Source: Thermoplasmata archaeon
GTDB taxonomy: Archaea > Thermoplasmatota > E2 > DHVEG-1
Assembly (NCBI GenBank): GCA_020054475.1
Contig: JAHWGJ010000009.1
Span: 1-59,133, forward strand
DNA: 59,133 nt
Direction of reading: 5' to 3'
In this document: positions 7,871-17,024 of the stretch, one piece after another
How positions within the stretch are numbered: the stretch's first letter is position 1
Layout: every line of letters begins with the position of its first letter
Notes under the pieces: generated by a model
What the model saw: only the letters and a program-made list of their open reading frames with translations
What the model was told of the DNA's origin: nothing
The model's database searches: none
Translations under genes and position numbers: made by a program

Positions 7871-9073
7871 ATGCATCCATCGGATGATATTAAAGGAATA
7901 AAAAGTAAAATACTTTTAAATAAAAAAATAATATTAGGTATAACTGGAAGTATAGCTTCAGTTGAGGATGTAAAATTATCTAGAGAACTAATTAGACACG
8001 GTGCAGATGTAATACCAGTTATGAGTAAAGCAGCCACAAAAATCATTCATCCAGACTCTATCGAATTTTCAACAGGTAATAAACCAATTTTAGAATTAAC
8101 AGGAAAAACAGAACATGTCTTCTATTGTGGAAGAGTCAAAGAAAAAGGTGATCTGCTTTTAATATCTCCTTGTACTGCTAATACAATATCAAAAATCGCT
8201 CATGGTATCGATGATAATAATATTACAACCTTTGCATCGACCGCTATAGGATCTAATATCCCAATTTTAATAGTACCAGCTATGCATATATCTATGTATG
8301 ATCATAAAATCGTACAAAATAATATTAAAATTTTAAAGGAACATGGAATTAAATTTATTGATCCTCATATAGATAAAAATAAAGCAAGACTAGCAAACAT
8401 AGAAGAAATTGTATCAAAAGTAATAAGATTAATTGGAAAAAAAGATTTTGTTGATAGAAGAATCCTAATTATTGGGGGATCAAATTCTGAGCCCATTGAT
8501 GATGTTAGATTTATATCAAATAGAAGTTCGGGTAAAACAGCTATTAGTTTTGTAAAAAACGCGTATTATCGGGGGGGAAAAGTTGAATTATGGTATGGTT
8601 GTAGTAAAGAAAAAGTTCCTAATTTTATCAAAACATTAAATTTTAAATCAATAAGTGACCTACTATACTTATTAAAATCAAATGATATTGGTAGATTTGA
8701 TATTATAATCCTCTGTGCTTCTTTATCTGATTATACTCTAGATAAAATTCAAGGCAAAATTAAATCAGATAAAGAAAAATTGATACTAGAACTAAAGCAA
8801 AGTCCAAAAATAATATCAATGTTAAGAAAAAAAGCACCAAATTCAATCATTATTGGATTTAAATTAGGTGAAAATAATAAAAAGGTAATAAAGGACGCTG
8901 AAAAATTACTTGATGCTCATAAATTAAATTATGTAGTAGCAAATGTTTTATCCGCAATAAATTCAGAAGAAAACAAGGTTTGGTTTATAGATGAAAGCGG
9001 AAACAAAAAGCTATTAAAAGGGTACAAGATTGATATAGCTGATAATATTTTAGATTTAATACAAAATCAATGA
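7871..9073 (+). CDS. coaBC: Bifunctional phosphopantothenoylcysteine decarboxylase/synthetase
   Basis: CoaBC joins 4'-phosphopantothenate to cysteine and decarboxylates the product to phosphopantetheine in coenzyme A synthesis. The N-terminal flavoprotein half starts ILGITGSIASVE, contains the active-site His region and PAMHISMYDH, and the C-terminal CTP-dependent synthetase half begins about residue 190 with ILIIGGSNSEPIDDVRFISN and SSGK. Length (400 aa) is standard. I prefer the ATG at 7871 (MHPSDDIKG, typical of archaeal CoaBC) over GTG at 7862. It overlaps pantoate kinase by 4 bases (ATGA), so the two are translationally coupled. Confidence 0.94.
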   Translation: MHPSDDIKGIKSKILLNKKIILGITGSIASVEDVKLSRELIRHGADVIPVMSKAATKIIHPDSIEFSTGNKPILELTGKTEHVFYCGRVKEKGDLLLISPCTANTISKIAHGIDDNNITTFASTAIGSNIPILIVPAMHISMYDHKIVQNNIKILKEHGIKFIDPHIDKNKARLANIEEIVSKVIRLIGKKDFVDRRILIIGGSNSEPIDDVRFISNRSSGKTAISFVKNAYYRGGKVELWYGCSKEKVPNFIKTLNFKSISDLLYLLKSNDIGRFDIIILCASLSDYTLDKIQGKIKSDKEKLILELKQSPKIISMLRKKAPNSIIIGFKLGENNKKVIKDAEKLLDAHKLNYVVANVLSAINSEENKVWFIDESGNKKLLKGYKIDIADNILDLIQNQ

Positions 9074-9945
9074 ATTCTATTAAAACTGTTGCATTTTGCC
9101 CGGGTCATATATCAGGATTTTTCGAACCAATTTTAGATAAAAATTTTTCAAAAACAGGATCTCGAGGGGCAGGAATTAATGTTAATCTAGGCGCTACATC
9201 AGAAATAATTGTACATAAATCAAATAAAACAAATATCAACTTATTTCTAAATAATAAGAAATCAGATTATCCACTTATTCCAATGGCCATTAAACAATTA
9301 ATTGGAAATAATCAAATGGAAATAACTGTTAAAACAAATCTAGATCTTCCCTTAAGTCAAGGATTTGGAATGAGTGCGGCAAGTGTACTTAGTACTACTT
9401 ATGCACTTTCTAAAATAATTAACAAATCTTTTTATGAAGCTTTAAAGGCATCTCATTATGCAGAGATATATTATAAAACTGGTTTAGGGGATGTTATTTC
9501 ATGTTCTTTTGGTGGAATAGAAATTAGATTAAAACCAGGTATTCCACCATGGGGGGTTATTAAGCAGATAAATGGTAATTTTGAATTAGTATTATGCATT
9601 ATTGATGAAATTATTGACACAAAAATAATTCTTAGTGATTTAAATAAAATAAAAACAATTACTAAATACGGTAAGTATTGTACAAATAAACTTAAAGAAT
9701 CTCCAACTGTTGATAATTTATTTTCATTATCAAAATTATTTACAGAAAAAACAAATCTAGCATCAAAAAAAGTTTTAGATGCAATAAATATTGCAGAAGA
9801 ATATGGTAAGGCTAGCATGTGCATGTTAGGAAATTCAATATTTGCAATAGGTGAAACAAAAAAAATAAGTAATAAACTAAAATCTTACGGTAATGTTTTT
9901 TTATGTAAAGTGGATGATTTTGGCGCAAGAATCATATCGTATTAA
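9070..9945 (+). CDS. Pantoate kinase (archaeal PoK)
   Basis: A GHMP-family kinase that phosphorylates pantoate in the archaeal route to 4'-phosphopantothenate. The N-terminus AFCPGHISGFFEPI is the PoK signature, followed by GSRGAGINVNLGA and the glycine/serine-rich ATP loop PLSQGFGMSAASVLST near residue 95. Its 4-base overlap with coaBC assembles two steps of CoA synthesis in one unit. Phosphopantothenate synthetase, the step between them, is not in the window. The 291-residue length is normal. Confidence 0.92.
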   Translation: MNSIKTVAFCPGHISGFFEPILDKNFSKTGSRGAGINVNLGATSEIIVHKSNKTNINLFLNNKKSDYPLIPMAIKQLIGNNQMEITVKTNLDLPLSQGFGMSAASVLSTTYALSKIINKSFYEALKASHYAEIYYKTGLGDVISCSFGGIEIRLKPGIPPWGVIKQINGNFELVLCIIDEIIDTKIILSDLNKIKTITKYGKYCTNKLKESPTVDNLFSLSKLFTEKTNLASKKVLDAINIAEEYGKASMCMLGNSIFAIGETKKISNKLKSYGNVFLCKVDDFGARIISY

Positions 9946-9962
9946 TAGTAATATTTGAGAAA

Positions 9963-10544
9963 TTATACATCGTTTGATAATCCTTGTGCTAATTCTATTA
10001 GATGTTTTTCACCATCCTCAGGACCTTTAACAAATAAAATATCATCTTGATCAATTCGTGTGTTTTTATTAGGGCCATAAAGCCATTTATTTTTATGCTT
10101 CATTGCAATTATCATCATACCCGTTTCACTCCCCAATTTCAGTTTTCCTAAGGTTTTACCACATAAAATTGATTTTGAATTAACTTGAATTTTACTTAAT
10201 ATCTCATCAGATTCTCTTACACTTAATTTCAATATTGGATGTAATTCGACATCACGTAATTCTACATCTACGATTTCTTGCGCAGCATCTGCAATTTCCT
10301 CTCCAGCTTGCGCTAACCTCATTAAAGTTAAAGCAGAATTAACTGAAAGCTTACCATTTTTAACACCCTCTAATGAATCTTTCTGAATTTTTTGAAATAA
10401 ACTATCAATTAGATTTTCTAGATCATAAACCTCTTTTGCGATTATTTTGTTATTATATAATAATGAAGAATATGCTAGATCAACCATTAGTTCAGATTTA
10501 TCTTTAATTTCTAAAACAATATCCTCAGATGATTTCTTTTTCAT
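9963..10544 (-). CDS. PhoU/TrkA-C domain regulatory protein (second copy)
   Basis: A 193-residue protein with a PhoU-like helical half (residues about 1-100) and a TrkA-C (RCK_C) half around CGKTLGKLKLGSETGMMIIA. RCK_C domains bind ligands and gate cation transport. It is the last gene of a four-gene overlapping set whose other members are a paralogue of itself and two MgtE-like membrane halves, so it probably regulates that transporter. The start overlaps the upstream stop by ATGA. Confidence 0.82.
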   Translation of the reverse strand: MKKKSSEDIVLEIKDKSELMVDLAYSSLLYNNKIIAKEVYDLENLIDSLFQKIQKDSLEGVKNGKLSVNSALTLMRLAQAGEEIADAAQEIVDVELRDVELHPILKLSVRESDEILSKIQVNSKSILCGKTLGKLKLGSETGMMIIAMKHKNKWLYGPNKNTRIDQDDILFVKGPEDGEKHLIELAQGLSNDV

Positions 10545-11203
10545 TCTAACACCTTTAATTTTCCCTTTAGAAATTTATCAAGATCGTTATAACCTTCATC
10601 CGAACCTCTTGATATAAGCCAATCATTAGCTTTTAAAACAGCATAAGATTGTGGATTATATATCCAGAAATTATTTCTTCTAATTGCTATAATTCTCATA
10701 CCGGTCTCAGATTCAATTTTTAATTCACCGATTTTTTTCTCGCATGCTTCTGAATTTGAAGAAATCTTTACACGAAAAATTTTTTCATCAGCTTTATTTA
10801 AAATTCTTGATAAAATAGGTCTATTTTTATCTTGTAATAACAATACGATATCTCCTGCTGTATTTGAAATTTTTTCAGAAGCCTGAGCTACCTGTAAAAT
10901 CCCAGCTAACTGCTCAGCATCTTCTTTAGTTCTGGCAGCCATCATTGCCATTATTCTAATATCATAATTTAGTTTATCCATACGCACTTCAAGATATTTT
11001 ACCTCCTCTGCAATTTCTTTATTATAAAAAAGAACTGCAGAATAAGCTAAATCAATTATTAATTCTGAAATATTTTTCATTTCTGTCATAAGATCTTTTA
11101 CAGTTGTTGGTTCGTATTCGATTTCACTAAACTCTTCTTTTTTCCATAAAGGAGTTTTTTGCAATCTTCCTAGAATAGTTTTTTTATCTTTTTTTTCTTT
11201 CAT
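10541..11203 (-). CDS. PhoU/TrkA-C domain regulatory protein (first copy)
   Basis: A 220-residue paralogue of the next gene, with the same order: a PhoU-like helical region (MKNISELIIDLAYSAVLF and onward, residues about 40-135) and a TrkA-C domain (CEKKIGELKIESETGMRIIAIRR, residues about 145-220). Two copies beside two half-transporters suggest one regulator per membrane half or a heteromeric ring. The genes overlap by 4 bases on both sides. No membrane segment is present, so it acts on the cytoplasmic face. Confidence 0.82.
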   Translation of the reverse strand: MKEKKDKKTILGRLQKTPLWKKEEFSEIEYEPTTVKDLMTEMKNISELIIDLAYSAVLFYNKEIAEEVKYLEVRMDKLNYDIRIMAMMAARTKEDAEQLAGILQVAQASEKISNTAGDIVLLLQDKNRPILSRILNKADEKIFRVKISSNSEACEKKIGELKIESETGMRIIAIRRNNFWIYNPQSYAVLKANDWLISRGSDEGYNDLDKFLKGKLKVLE

Positions 11204-11757
11204 AATATTACAACTCCAATGATAAAAAATAATAAAATAATTCCCATTGTATCACCAACTGTTGTAACCACCGGGGCAACAAAATCATCGGGGTCTAATC
11301 CCCTTTTAAAAGATAGAAAAGCAGTTAAAATACTTACAGAGGAGATTATAAAAATCAGCAGCAACCCCACTGATAATAAGATTAATATAAATTCTATTAA
11401 ACCAATATCCATTGATAATCCACTAAATAAAGCTATATAATATATAATTATCGCAAGAATTCCATAAGTTATTAAACCTAAAATAAGCGAAGTTAATAGG
11501 TTTTCATGCATTTTTTTATCTTTAATATCTAAACTTATATTTCCCACATGTAAACCTGAGGCTAAACGTGCCCCTAAGATACTGCCAATATTACCCCCCA
11601 CGCTATTAATTACAGGTATTGAAATTAGAAAAATTGGAATTTCGAGTAAAATATTTTGCCCTGCCTGAAGTATTGTCCCGGCAAATATCTCAATTAAAAC
11701 ACAAAGAGTAAGCAAGGGTAATCCAAATCTAATAATCCTTTTCCAGCTATATATCAT
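11200..11757 (-). CDS. MgtE-like (SLC41) half-transporter membrane protein (second copy)
   Basis: A 185-residue integral membrane protein with about five hydrophobic segments and the conserved PVINSVGGNIGSILGARLASGLH motif region and DPDDFVAPVVTTVGDTMGI near the C-terminus, which in MgtE/SLC41 proteins line the divalent-cation pore. It lacks the cytoplasmic N and CBS domains of bacterial MgtE and is half the size of eukaryotic SLC41, so it should pair with the similar gene upstream. ATGA overlaps tie it to both neighbours. Confidence 0.85.
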   Translation of the reverse strand: MIYSWKRIIRFGLPLLTLCVLIEIFAGTILQAGQNILLEIPIFLISIPVINSVGGNIGSILGARLASGLHVGNISLDIKDKKMHENLLTSLILGLITYGILAIIIYYIALFSGLSMDIGLIEFILILLSVGLLLIFIISSVSILTAFLSFKRGLDPDDFVAPVVTTVGDTMGIILLFFIIGVVIL

Positions 11758-12311
11758 AATAACGCCTCAACAAATATTGCACTTCCAAAGATACAAAACA
11801 TAGTGATAATATCACCAAATGTTGCTAATGCTGGTCCAGTTATATTGTCAGGATCATATCCCCGTTTAAAAACGGCAAATATAATGATTATTGTTAATAT
11901 TGTTAAAATTATTCCAGATAACATGCCTGCTAAAATAACAATAAATATTAACTTTAATGGATCTGGATTTATATTAAAAAATACTCTAGTTATTAAATAT
12001 GCAAGTATTCCAATTATTATTGTAACTAAAAAGCTCAATATCAAGGAACCAATAATATTTTGTTTTAGCTCTTCATTCCACATATTTTCGGCATCTATTA
12101 CACCTAAATGATATGCAGATCCTAATCTTGAACCAAAAGTTGTACTAATATTTCCTCTCAATGCAATAATCGCAGGTATTATAACTATTAACCCTGGAAT
12201 ATTTTTTAATAAATCAGTCATTTCACCAAGAGTTTTACCTGCTATAATTCCACCAAGACCACAAAAAATCAATAGGGGGAGGCTCTGTTTCAACATTTCC
12301 TTTGCAAACAT
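11754..12311 (-). CDS. MgtE-like (SLC41) half-transporter membrane protein (first copy)
   Basis: A 185-residue paralogue of the gene that follows it, with the equivalent motifs PAIIALRGNISTTFGSRLGSAYH and DPDNITGPALATFGDIITM, and about five membrane spans. The pair most likely forms one Mg2+ (or other divalent cation) channel of two unlike halves, regulated by the two PhoU/TrkA-C proteins downstream. GGAGG stands about 10 bases ahead of the ATG. It begins 36 bases after porB, so it may be read through from the por operon. Confidence 0.85.
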   Translation of the reverse strand: MFAKEMLKQSLPLLIFCGLGGIIAGKTLGEMTDLLKNIPGLIVIIPAIIALRGNISTTFGSRLGSAYHLGVIDAENMWNEELKQNIIGSLILSFLVTIIIGILAYLITRVFFNINPDPLKLIFIVILAGMLSGIILTILTIIIIFAVFKRGYDPDNITGPALATFGDIITMFCIFGSAIFVEALL

Positions 12312-12347
12312 TTATCCTAACCTCCATTTTATTTAGTCCCCCCTTTT

Positions 12348-13253
12348 TTATAGGTAACATTTTCTATATCTTTCCCAAATTTGATTTGTGTGATCTTGAA
12401 TTTCTTGTAATTTTTTTACATCCTTTTTTGGTATAAAAAGATGTCTAAAACGACCTTGTAATTTTATCCAATCTTCAATCGGTTTGGGTTTAATTTTTTC
12501 TTCAAGTAATAATTTACTAATTCCATTAAATTTAATTTCATCATTTTCAAATTCATATAGGGCCCAAGCTCCAGTTTCAACTGATAATGTTCCCATTTCA
12601 ACAGTTCTTTCCATTCCAAATCTCCAACCAGGGGGGCATGGTGCCATTATTTCAATATATTTTGGCCCTTTCATCTGTTTTGCTTTTCTTATTTTTTTAT
12701 ATAAATCCTCAGGATATGAAATACAAGCTTGAGCAGCATATGGGATATGGTGAGCTTGAATAATTTCTCCCATTTCTTTCCTGTATTCTGTTTTACCACC
12801 TACTGTTGTTGTAGTCCAAGCAGCATAGGGTGTAGCTCCACTTCTTTGAATTCCAGTATTTGAATATATCTGATTATTATAGCAAATATATATAAAATTT
12901 GTATTTCTCTCTAACGCTCCAGAAAGTGCTTGAATACCTATATCATAAGTTCCACCATCGCCCGCCCAAGCAACTACAGTAATATCATCTTTACCTTGTT
13001 TTCTTAAACCTGCCTCTACACCACTTGCTCCTGCAGCTGCAGCTTCAAAAGCAATATTCATAGTTGGAATATTAAAAGAAGTATTTGGGTGCATACTTTC
13101 AATAACCGCAGTACAGCAAGCTGGTACAATCATCATCATTTTTTTCCCAATAGCTTTGAAAACAATTCTCAAGGCCATTGTTGCTGGACAACCAGGACAA
13201 GCAGCACTACCGGGCATATAACATTCTTCTGTTGGAATTTCTTTAATTGCCAA
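12348..13253 (-). CDS. porB: Pyruvate:ferredoxin oxidoreductase, beta subunit
   Basis: The thiamine-diphosphate subunit of the four-subunit archaeal Por (pyruvate + CoA + oxidised ferredoxin to acetyl-CoA + CO2 + reduced ferredoxin). A proximal cluster is indicated by CPGCPATMA near residue 20, and TPP/Mg binding by AWAGDGGTYDIGIQ (about residues 95-108) with YNNQIYSNTG. Length (301 aa) is as expected. Substrate assignment rests on the gene set; an isovalerate or other 2-oxoacid enzyme of the same type cannot be fully excluded. Last gene of porGDAB. Confidence 0.9.
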   Translation of the reverse strand: MAIKEIPTEECYMPGSAACPGCPATMALRIVFKAIGKKMMMIVPACCTAVIESMHPNTSFNIPTMNIAFEAAAAGASGVEAGLRKQGKDDITVVAWAGDGGTYDIGIQALSGALERNTNFIYICYNNQIYSNTGIQRSGATPYAAWTTTTVGGKTEYRKEMGEIIQAHHIPYAAQACISYPEDLYKKIRKAKQMKGPKYIEIMAPCPPGWRFGMERTVEMGTLSVETGAWALYEFENDEIKFNGISKLLLEEKIKPKPIEDWIKLQGRFRHLFIPKKDVKKLQEIQDHTNQIWERYRKCYL

Positions 13254-13255
13254 TC

Positions 13256-14416
13256 TTATACCCCCTCAATACCATACCATTCCATATTATTTGCTTTTCC
13301 ATTTATTACTTTTTCACACATTTTTTCAATATCCTGAAAAGTAACATCTTTTCCTCCGAGTCCTGCAATGAAACCATATACTTTCGAATCACTTTTCCCA
13401 AATAATGATGCTTTAACTTCGCTAAATAATGCGCCTTCCATCCCTATCGATATGTTACGATCAATTATAATTAAATCTGAATTTTTACTTATTTTTAATA
13501 TTTCTTCTTTTGGAAAAGGTCTAAATGTTCTTACTCGTGCTAGACCAATTTTAATACCCTTTTTTCTAAGATTATTTATTGCAACTTTACTTTCAGCACC
13601 AATTGCACCCATTGAAAGTAGTATATAATCAGAATCTTCACATTTATAATATTCAAGCAGATCACCGTGATATCTTCCAAATTTATTTTTCCATTCTTTA
13701 GAGATATCTTTAATTAATTTTTTTGCATTTTCTTGTGAATCTTGCATTTCTTTTCTAACCCTTTCATATTCAGGGGGGAGTATCATATTTCCAAAAGTTA
13801 TTGGATTATTTACATCCAGATTCCAAACTGGTTTTCTTTTAGGCAGAAAATCATCCACCTCCTTTTGATTAGGTATATAGACCGGCATTGAAGTATGGGA
13901 TAAGATAAATGCGTTATAATTAATCATAACTGGTAATGATACTTTTTTATCTTCCCCTAATTTAAAGGATTGAATAATCGTATCAAAAATTTCTTGGTTA
14001 CTACTACAATAGAATTGTATCCATCCTGTATCTCGCTGTGAAATTGAATCATTTTCATCTGCCCAAATATTCCAACCTGGACCTACGACTCTATTAATAT
14101 TGCACATAATTACAGGTAATCTAGCAAGAGCCGCCCAATGCAACATCTCATGCATTAATAATAATCCATGAGATGAAGTACCTGTAAAAGTTCTTACTCC
14201 AGTAGCGCTGGCTCCAATGCATGCTGCCATAGCAGAATGCTCACTTTCAACGCAAATATATTCGCCTTTAAATTCCCCCGTTTCATGGTAATTAGCAATT
14301 CCCTCAACAAGTGTAGTTTGAGGTGTAATAGGATAAGCAGCAACAACTTCTGGCTGAGCCATAACAGCTGCTTTTGCAGCAATATAATTCCCCGTGTCAA
14401 TCATAATATTATTCAT
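13256..14416 (-). CDS. porA: Pyruvate:ferredoxin oxidoreductase, alpha subunit
   Basis: A 386-residue alpha subunit holding the pyrimidine-binding domain. AAYPITPQTTLVEGIA (about residues 23-38), the ESEHSAMAACIGASATGVRTFTGTSS region and HEMLHWAALARLPVIM are the canonical segments of PorA. It overlaps porD by 4 bases (ATGA) and is followed 2 bases later by porB. The complex is cytoplasmic and passes electrons to ferredoxin through the PorD clusters. Confidence 0.92.
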   Translation of the reverse strand: MNNIMIDTGNYIAAKAAVMAQPEVVAAYPITPQTTLVEGIANYHETGEFKGEYICVESEHSAMAACIGASATGVRTFTGTSSHGLLLMHEMLHWAALARLPVIMCNINRVVGPGWNIWADENDSISQRDTGWIQFYCSSNQEIFDTIIQSFKLGEDKKVSLPVMINYNAFILSHTSMPVYIPNQKEVDDFLPKRKPVWNLDVNNPITFGNMILPPEYERVRKEMQDSQENAKKLIKDISKEWKNKFGRYHGDLLEYYKCEDSDYILLSMGAIGAESKVAINNLRKKGIKIGLARVRTFRPFPKEEILKISKNSDLIIIDRNISIGMEGALFSEVKASLFGKSDSKVYGFIAGLGGKDVTFQDIEKMCEKVINGKANNMEWYGIEGV

Positions 14417-14685
14417 TTATCCATACTCTCCCTTTTCATTGTAATAGCTTTAATTTTGCAGACATTTGCACAAATTCCACAACCTTTACAATAATCATAA
14501 TCAATATCAATAGAATTATCCTTATTTCGTATTACTGTTGCCTCAGGACAAAAAATCCAACATCGTAAACATTTAACACATTTTTCTTTATCTAAAATTG
14601 GTCGAAAAACTCTCCAATTACCAGTTTTCCCTGTAGCTCCTTTTTTAGGATAAGAAATCGTTGTTTTAACTTTATATTTTTTCAC
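14413..14685 (-). CDS. porD: Pyruvate:ferredoxin oxidoreductase, delta (ferredoxin) subunit
   Basis: A 90-residue 2x[4Fe-4S] subunit with CVKCLRCWIFCP and CKGCGICANVC motifs, which relays electrons from PorB to external ferredoxin. The N-terminal tail (about 30 residues, TGNWRVFRP) is typical of PorD. The start is GTG, overlapping the porG stop (GTGA), and is fixed by a strong GGAGGTGA eight bases before it. Confidence 0.92.
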   Translation of the reverse strand: MKKYKVKTTISYPKKGATGKTGNWRVFRPILDKEKCVKCLRCWIFCPEATVIRNKDNSIDIDYDYCKGCGICANVCKIKAITMKRESMDK

Positions 14686-15257
14686 TGATTCACCTCCACT
14701 TGATCAAATGATTCTTGAGCGGCTTTTACATTCTTATTTGATAGGTCACTTTTCCATTTACTTTTTATATTATTTTTAATTGAATCTAGAGTAACTCTGT
14801 CAAGAATCCTTGGGATTGCACCGAGTATTGGAGTATTAACAACAGGTATTCCTCCAACTAAAATCTCATTTTTCAGAGCTATTCCAGTAGCATCAACTGT
14901 TGCAACGGTATATTTATTTGAAAAAATATAGTCAGATGGTTTTTTTCTTGTATTAATTAAAATTGTACCATTTTCTTTCAATCCTTTTAAAACATCAACA
15001 ATATTCATTATACTTTCATCAAGAACAATAACAATATCTGGATTATAAATTTCTGACCTTAAATGAATTTCTTCATCTGATATTCGTGCGAATGCTCGAA
15101 CAGGTGCTCCTCTTCTCTCAGCACCAAAAAAAGGAAAAGCTTGAACACCGACATTACCGTCTTCTAAAGCAGCAGCAACTAGAAGATTAGCTGCTGTAAC
15201 AGCACCTTGTCCACCTCTTCCATGAAGGCTTATTTCGATTAAAGGTCTTATTGACAT
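14682..15257 (-). CDS. porG: Pyruvate:ferredoxin oxidoreductase, gamma subunit
   Basis: A 191-residue gamma subunit. The segment SLHGRGGQGAVTAANLL (about residues 10-26) with FPFFGAERRGAPVRAFARIS is the domain that binds coenzyme A and closes the active site in this family. First gene of porGDAB; all four are overlapped or within 3 bases, pointing to a single transcript. The upstream gap 15258-15323 should contain the promoter. Confidence 0.92.
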   Translation of the reverse strand: MSIRPLIEISLHGRGGQGAVTAANLLVAAALEDGNVGVQAFPFFGAERRGAPVRAFARISDEEIHLRSEIYNPDIVIVLDESIMNIVDVLKGLKENGTILINTRKKPSDYIFSNKYTVATVDATGIALKNEILVGGIPVVNTPILGAIPRILDRVTLDSIKNNIKSKWKSDLSNKNVKAAQESFDQVEVNQ

Positions 15258-15323
15258 AATACTTGCTCCCGGATTGGGAATGAAAATGTTACATATAATT
15301 CTTTTGAATAATTAAAAAAAGAT

Positions 15324-15611
15324 TTAATTTATTGATTTCAATTTTGATTCCATTGTTGCATCTTTATCCTTGCGAAAATCGATTTTTAAATCCGTTATTA
15401 CTCTTTTAACACCAAGTTTAAATAAATATTCATTTAAATTTTCAATGATTCTAAAAAGAGAATTAAGATTATTTGTTTCAATTATTGTTGACATTGAATT
15501 TGTTTCAAATTTTATTTCAGATTTTCTTAAAATATTAATAACTTCTTTGATATATCTACTTAAACTAAGTCCTTCACCAACTGGGGAAATACTAAGTTGT
15601 GCAATTATCAT
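15324..15611 (-). CDS. MTH1187 family thiamine-binding protein
   Basis: A 95-residue alpha/beta protein that begins MIIAQLSISPVGEGLSLSRYI, as MTH1187/YkoF-like proteins do. This family forms tetramers and binds thiamine or its derivatives. The ATG at 15611 is chosen because AGGTG lies six bases before it; the GTG at 15620 sits inside that site. It lies just upstream of the TPP-dependent por operon on the same strand, which fits a thiamine-related role. Confidence 0.85.
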   Translation of the reverse strand: MIIAQLSISPVGEGLSLSRYIKEVINILRKSEIKFETNSMSTIIETNNLNSLFRIIENLNEYLFKLGVKRVITDLKIDFRKDKDATMESKLKSIN

Positions 15612-15746
15612 ATTTTTCACCTAGAATTGAAAATATTTGCTACTAATTAAATTTTTGTTTAATATGTTTTAATAATGAAAAAATTACTTATATCGAATCT
15701 TTATTTATTTTTTCAATATTATTTTTAATAATAATGGGGTATAATA

Positions 15747-17024
15747 ATGAATAATGATCTTCGTAATAAGTTAGCAATAGAAAAAAAAAGATTAGATGAA
15801 ATTAATAATTTTTTAATAGATCCAAATAATAAAATAATAACAGATTTTTTATCAATAGTAGAAAAATATGGAACTCCGTCTGAGATTAATAAAAAATCTC
15901 AAAACGCTAGAAAACTTGAAAATTTAATGAATAGATTGAGTGAAAAAAATTCACCATATGTAAATGATTTAGAATGGTTGATTAAACAAAAAGAAAATAA
16001 TTCTTTTATCAGTGTTGAAGAATATAGAAAAAAAATTCTTGGAGATAAAATAAAAAATATTAAATTTAACGAAGATTTTCCAGTAACACTGGAGATAAGT
16101 GCATGTCAATACTTTTCATTTTTTATAAAACAAGCAAAGAAAGCAATAAAAAATAAAGAATTAATGCCAGGTAGATTCATAAGAGTTAGATATATGAAAG
16201 AACAAGAAAAAGATAATGATCTATTAGCAATGACTGCAGCGATGCAGATTATTGGAGCTAGTTGGTGTGAAACTCTTGATACTAAAGGTACAGATGGATC
16301 AAATGTTCATCTGGGGGGACCAGATACTATAACAGGATATTTTGGTGGTGTTGGTCAACCAAACCAATATTCACTAAAATGGATTGATGAATTCCTTTAT
16401 TATTACACAAATTATGGTGTAAAACAAGTTTTAAACATCAATTCAGGGACAATTTTTTTAGGATATCTATTACATAAAATTGGAATTGACATCGAATTTA
16501 AAATATCTGTTTATATGGGAAACGATAACCCATTTTCAGTATTTTGGACGTTAATGGCTGCAAGAATGTTCTCAAGGGAAGATGGTTCAACGTCGCTAAT
16601 TGGATTTAATTTTTCAAATTCTGTAAATAATCTTACAATTGAATTTAGCAATGAAATTAGAAAATCATTAGGTTTAGAAAAATTTGTAAGATTCGAACAT
16701 CATATACTAGAAACTTGGAAGAGTATTGTAATTCAACCATATGATCGTAGAAATGAATTATTAGAAATTGCATCAAAAATTAAGAATATTAGTGCAAAAC
16801 ATGAAGGAGGAGAGATTGAAGTTGAAAAAAATAGAAAACATCCTAGCGATATTTTAGAATATTTTTTAAAGAAATCTGATATTGAAAAAGAAGGGTTAAT
16901 GGAGGCTCTTACGCAAAATTATTTAGATAAACATGATGCGATAAATAACACAGCAAAAGCTTTGACAAAAAAAGGATTATCATTTATTGCAGCACCAAAT
17001 TTACATCATAGAGGTGAGAATTAA
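15747..17024 (+). CDS. Conserved archaeal protein of unknown function, coupled to homoserine dehydrogenase
   Basis: A 425-residue soluble protein that I cannot assign with certainty (DUF2193 is one guess). The N-terminal 110 residues are helical. The middle looks like an alpha/beta enzyme core, with LEISACQYFSFF, GRFIRVRYMKEQE, a glycine-rich stretch TDGSNVHLGGPDTITGYFGG (about residues 183-202) and NSGTIFLGYLLHK. Late His residues (FEHHILETW, PNLHHRG) could bind metal or substrate. GGGGT precedes the ATG. Its stop overlaps the ATG of hom by one base (TAATG), so a role in aspartate-family amino-acid metabolism is plausible but unproven. Confidence 0.72.
   Translation: MNNDLRNKLAIEKKRLDEINNFLIDPNNKIITDFLSIVEKYGTPSEINKKSQNARKLENLMNRLSEKNSPYVNDLEWLIKQKENNSFISVEEYRKKILGDKIKNIKFNEDFPVTLEISACQYFSFFIKQAKKAIKNKELMPGRFIRVRYMKEQEKDNDLLAMTAAMQIIGASWCETLDTKGTDGSNVHLGGPDTITGYFGGVGQPNQYSLKWIDEFLYYYTNYGVKQVLNINSGTIFLGYLLHKIGIDIEFKISVYMGNDNPFSVFWTLMAARMFSREDGSTSLIGFNFSNSVNNLTIEFSNEIRKSLGLEKFVRFEHHILETWKSIVIQPYDRRNELLEIASKIKNISAKHEGGEIEVEKNRKHPSDILEYFLKKSDIEKEGLMEALTQNYLDKHDAINNTAKALTKKGLSFIAAPNLHHRGEN

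Noticed and set aside
7434-7880. Long open frame antisense to the universal stress protein gene
   Set aside because: The sense frame has clear UspA motifs; the antisense frame is a shadow of its codon bias with no motif or ribosome site.
14194-14400. Antisense-like and alternate frames within porA
   Set aside because: porA has all family motifs in its own frame; overlapping frames are composition shadows.
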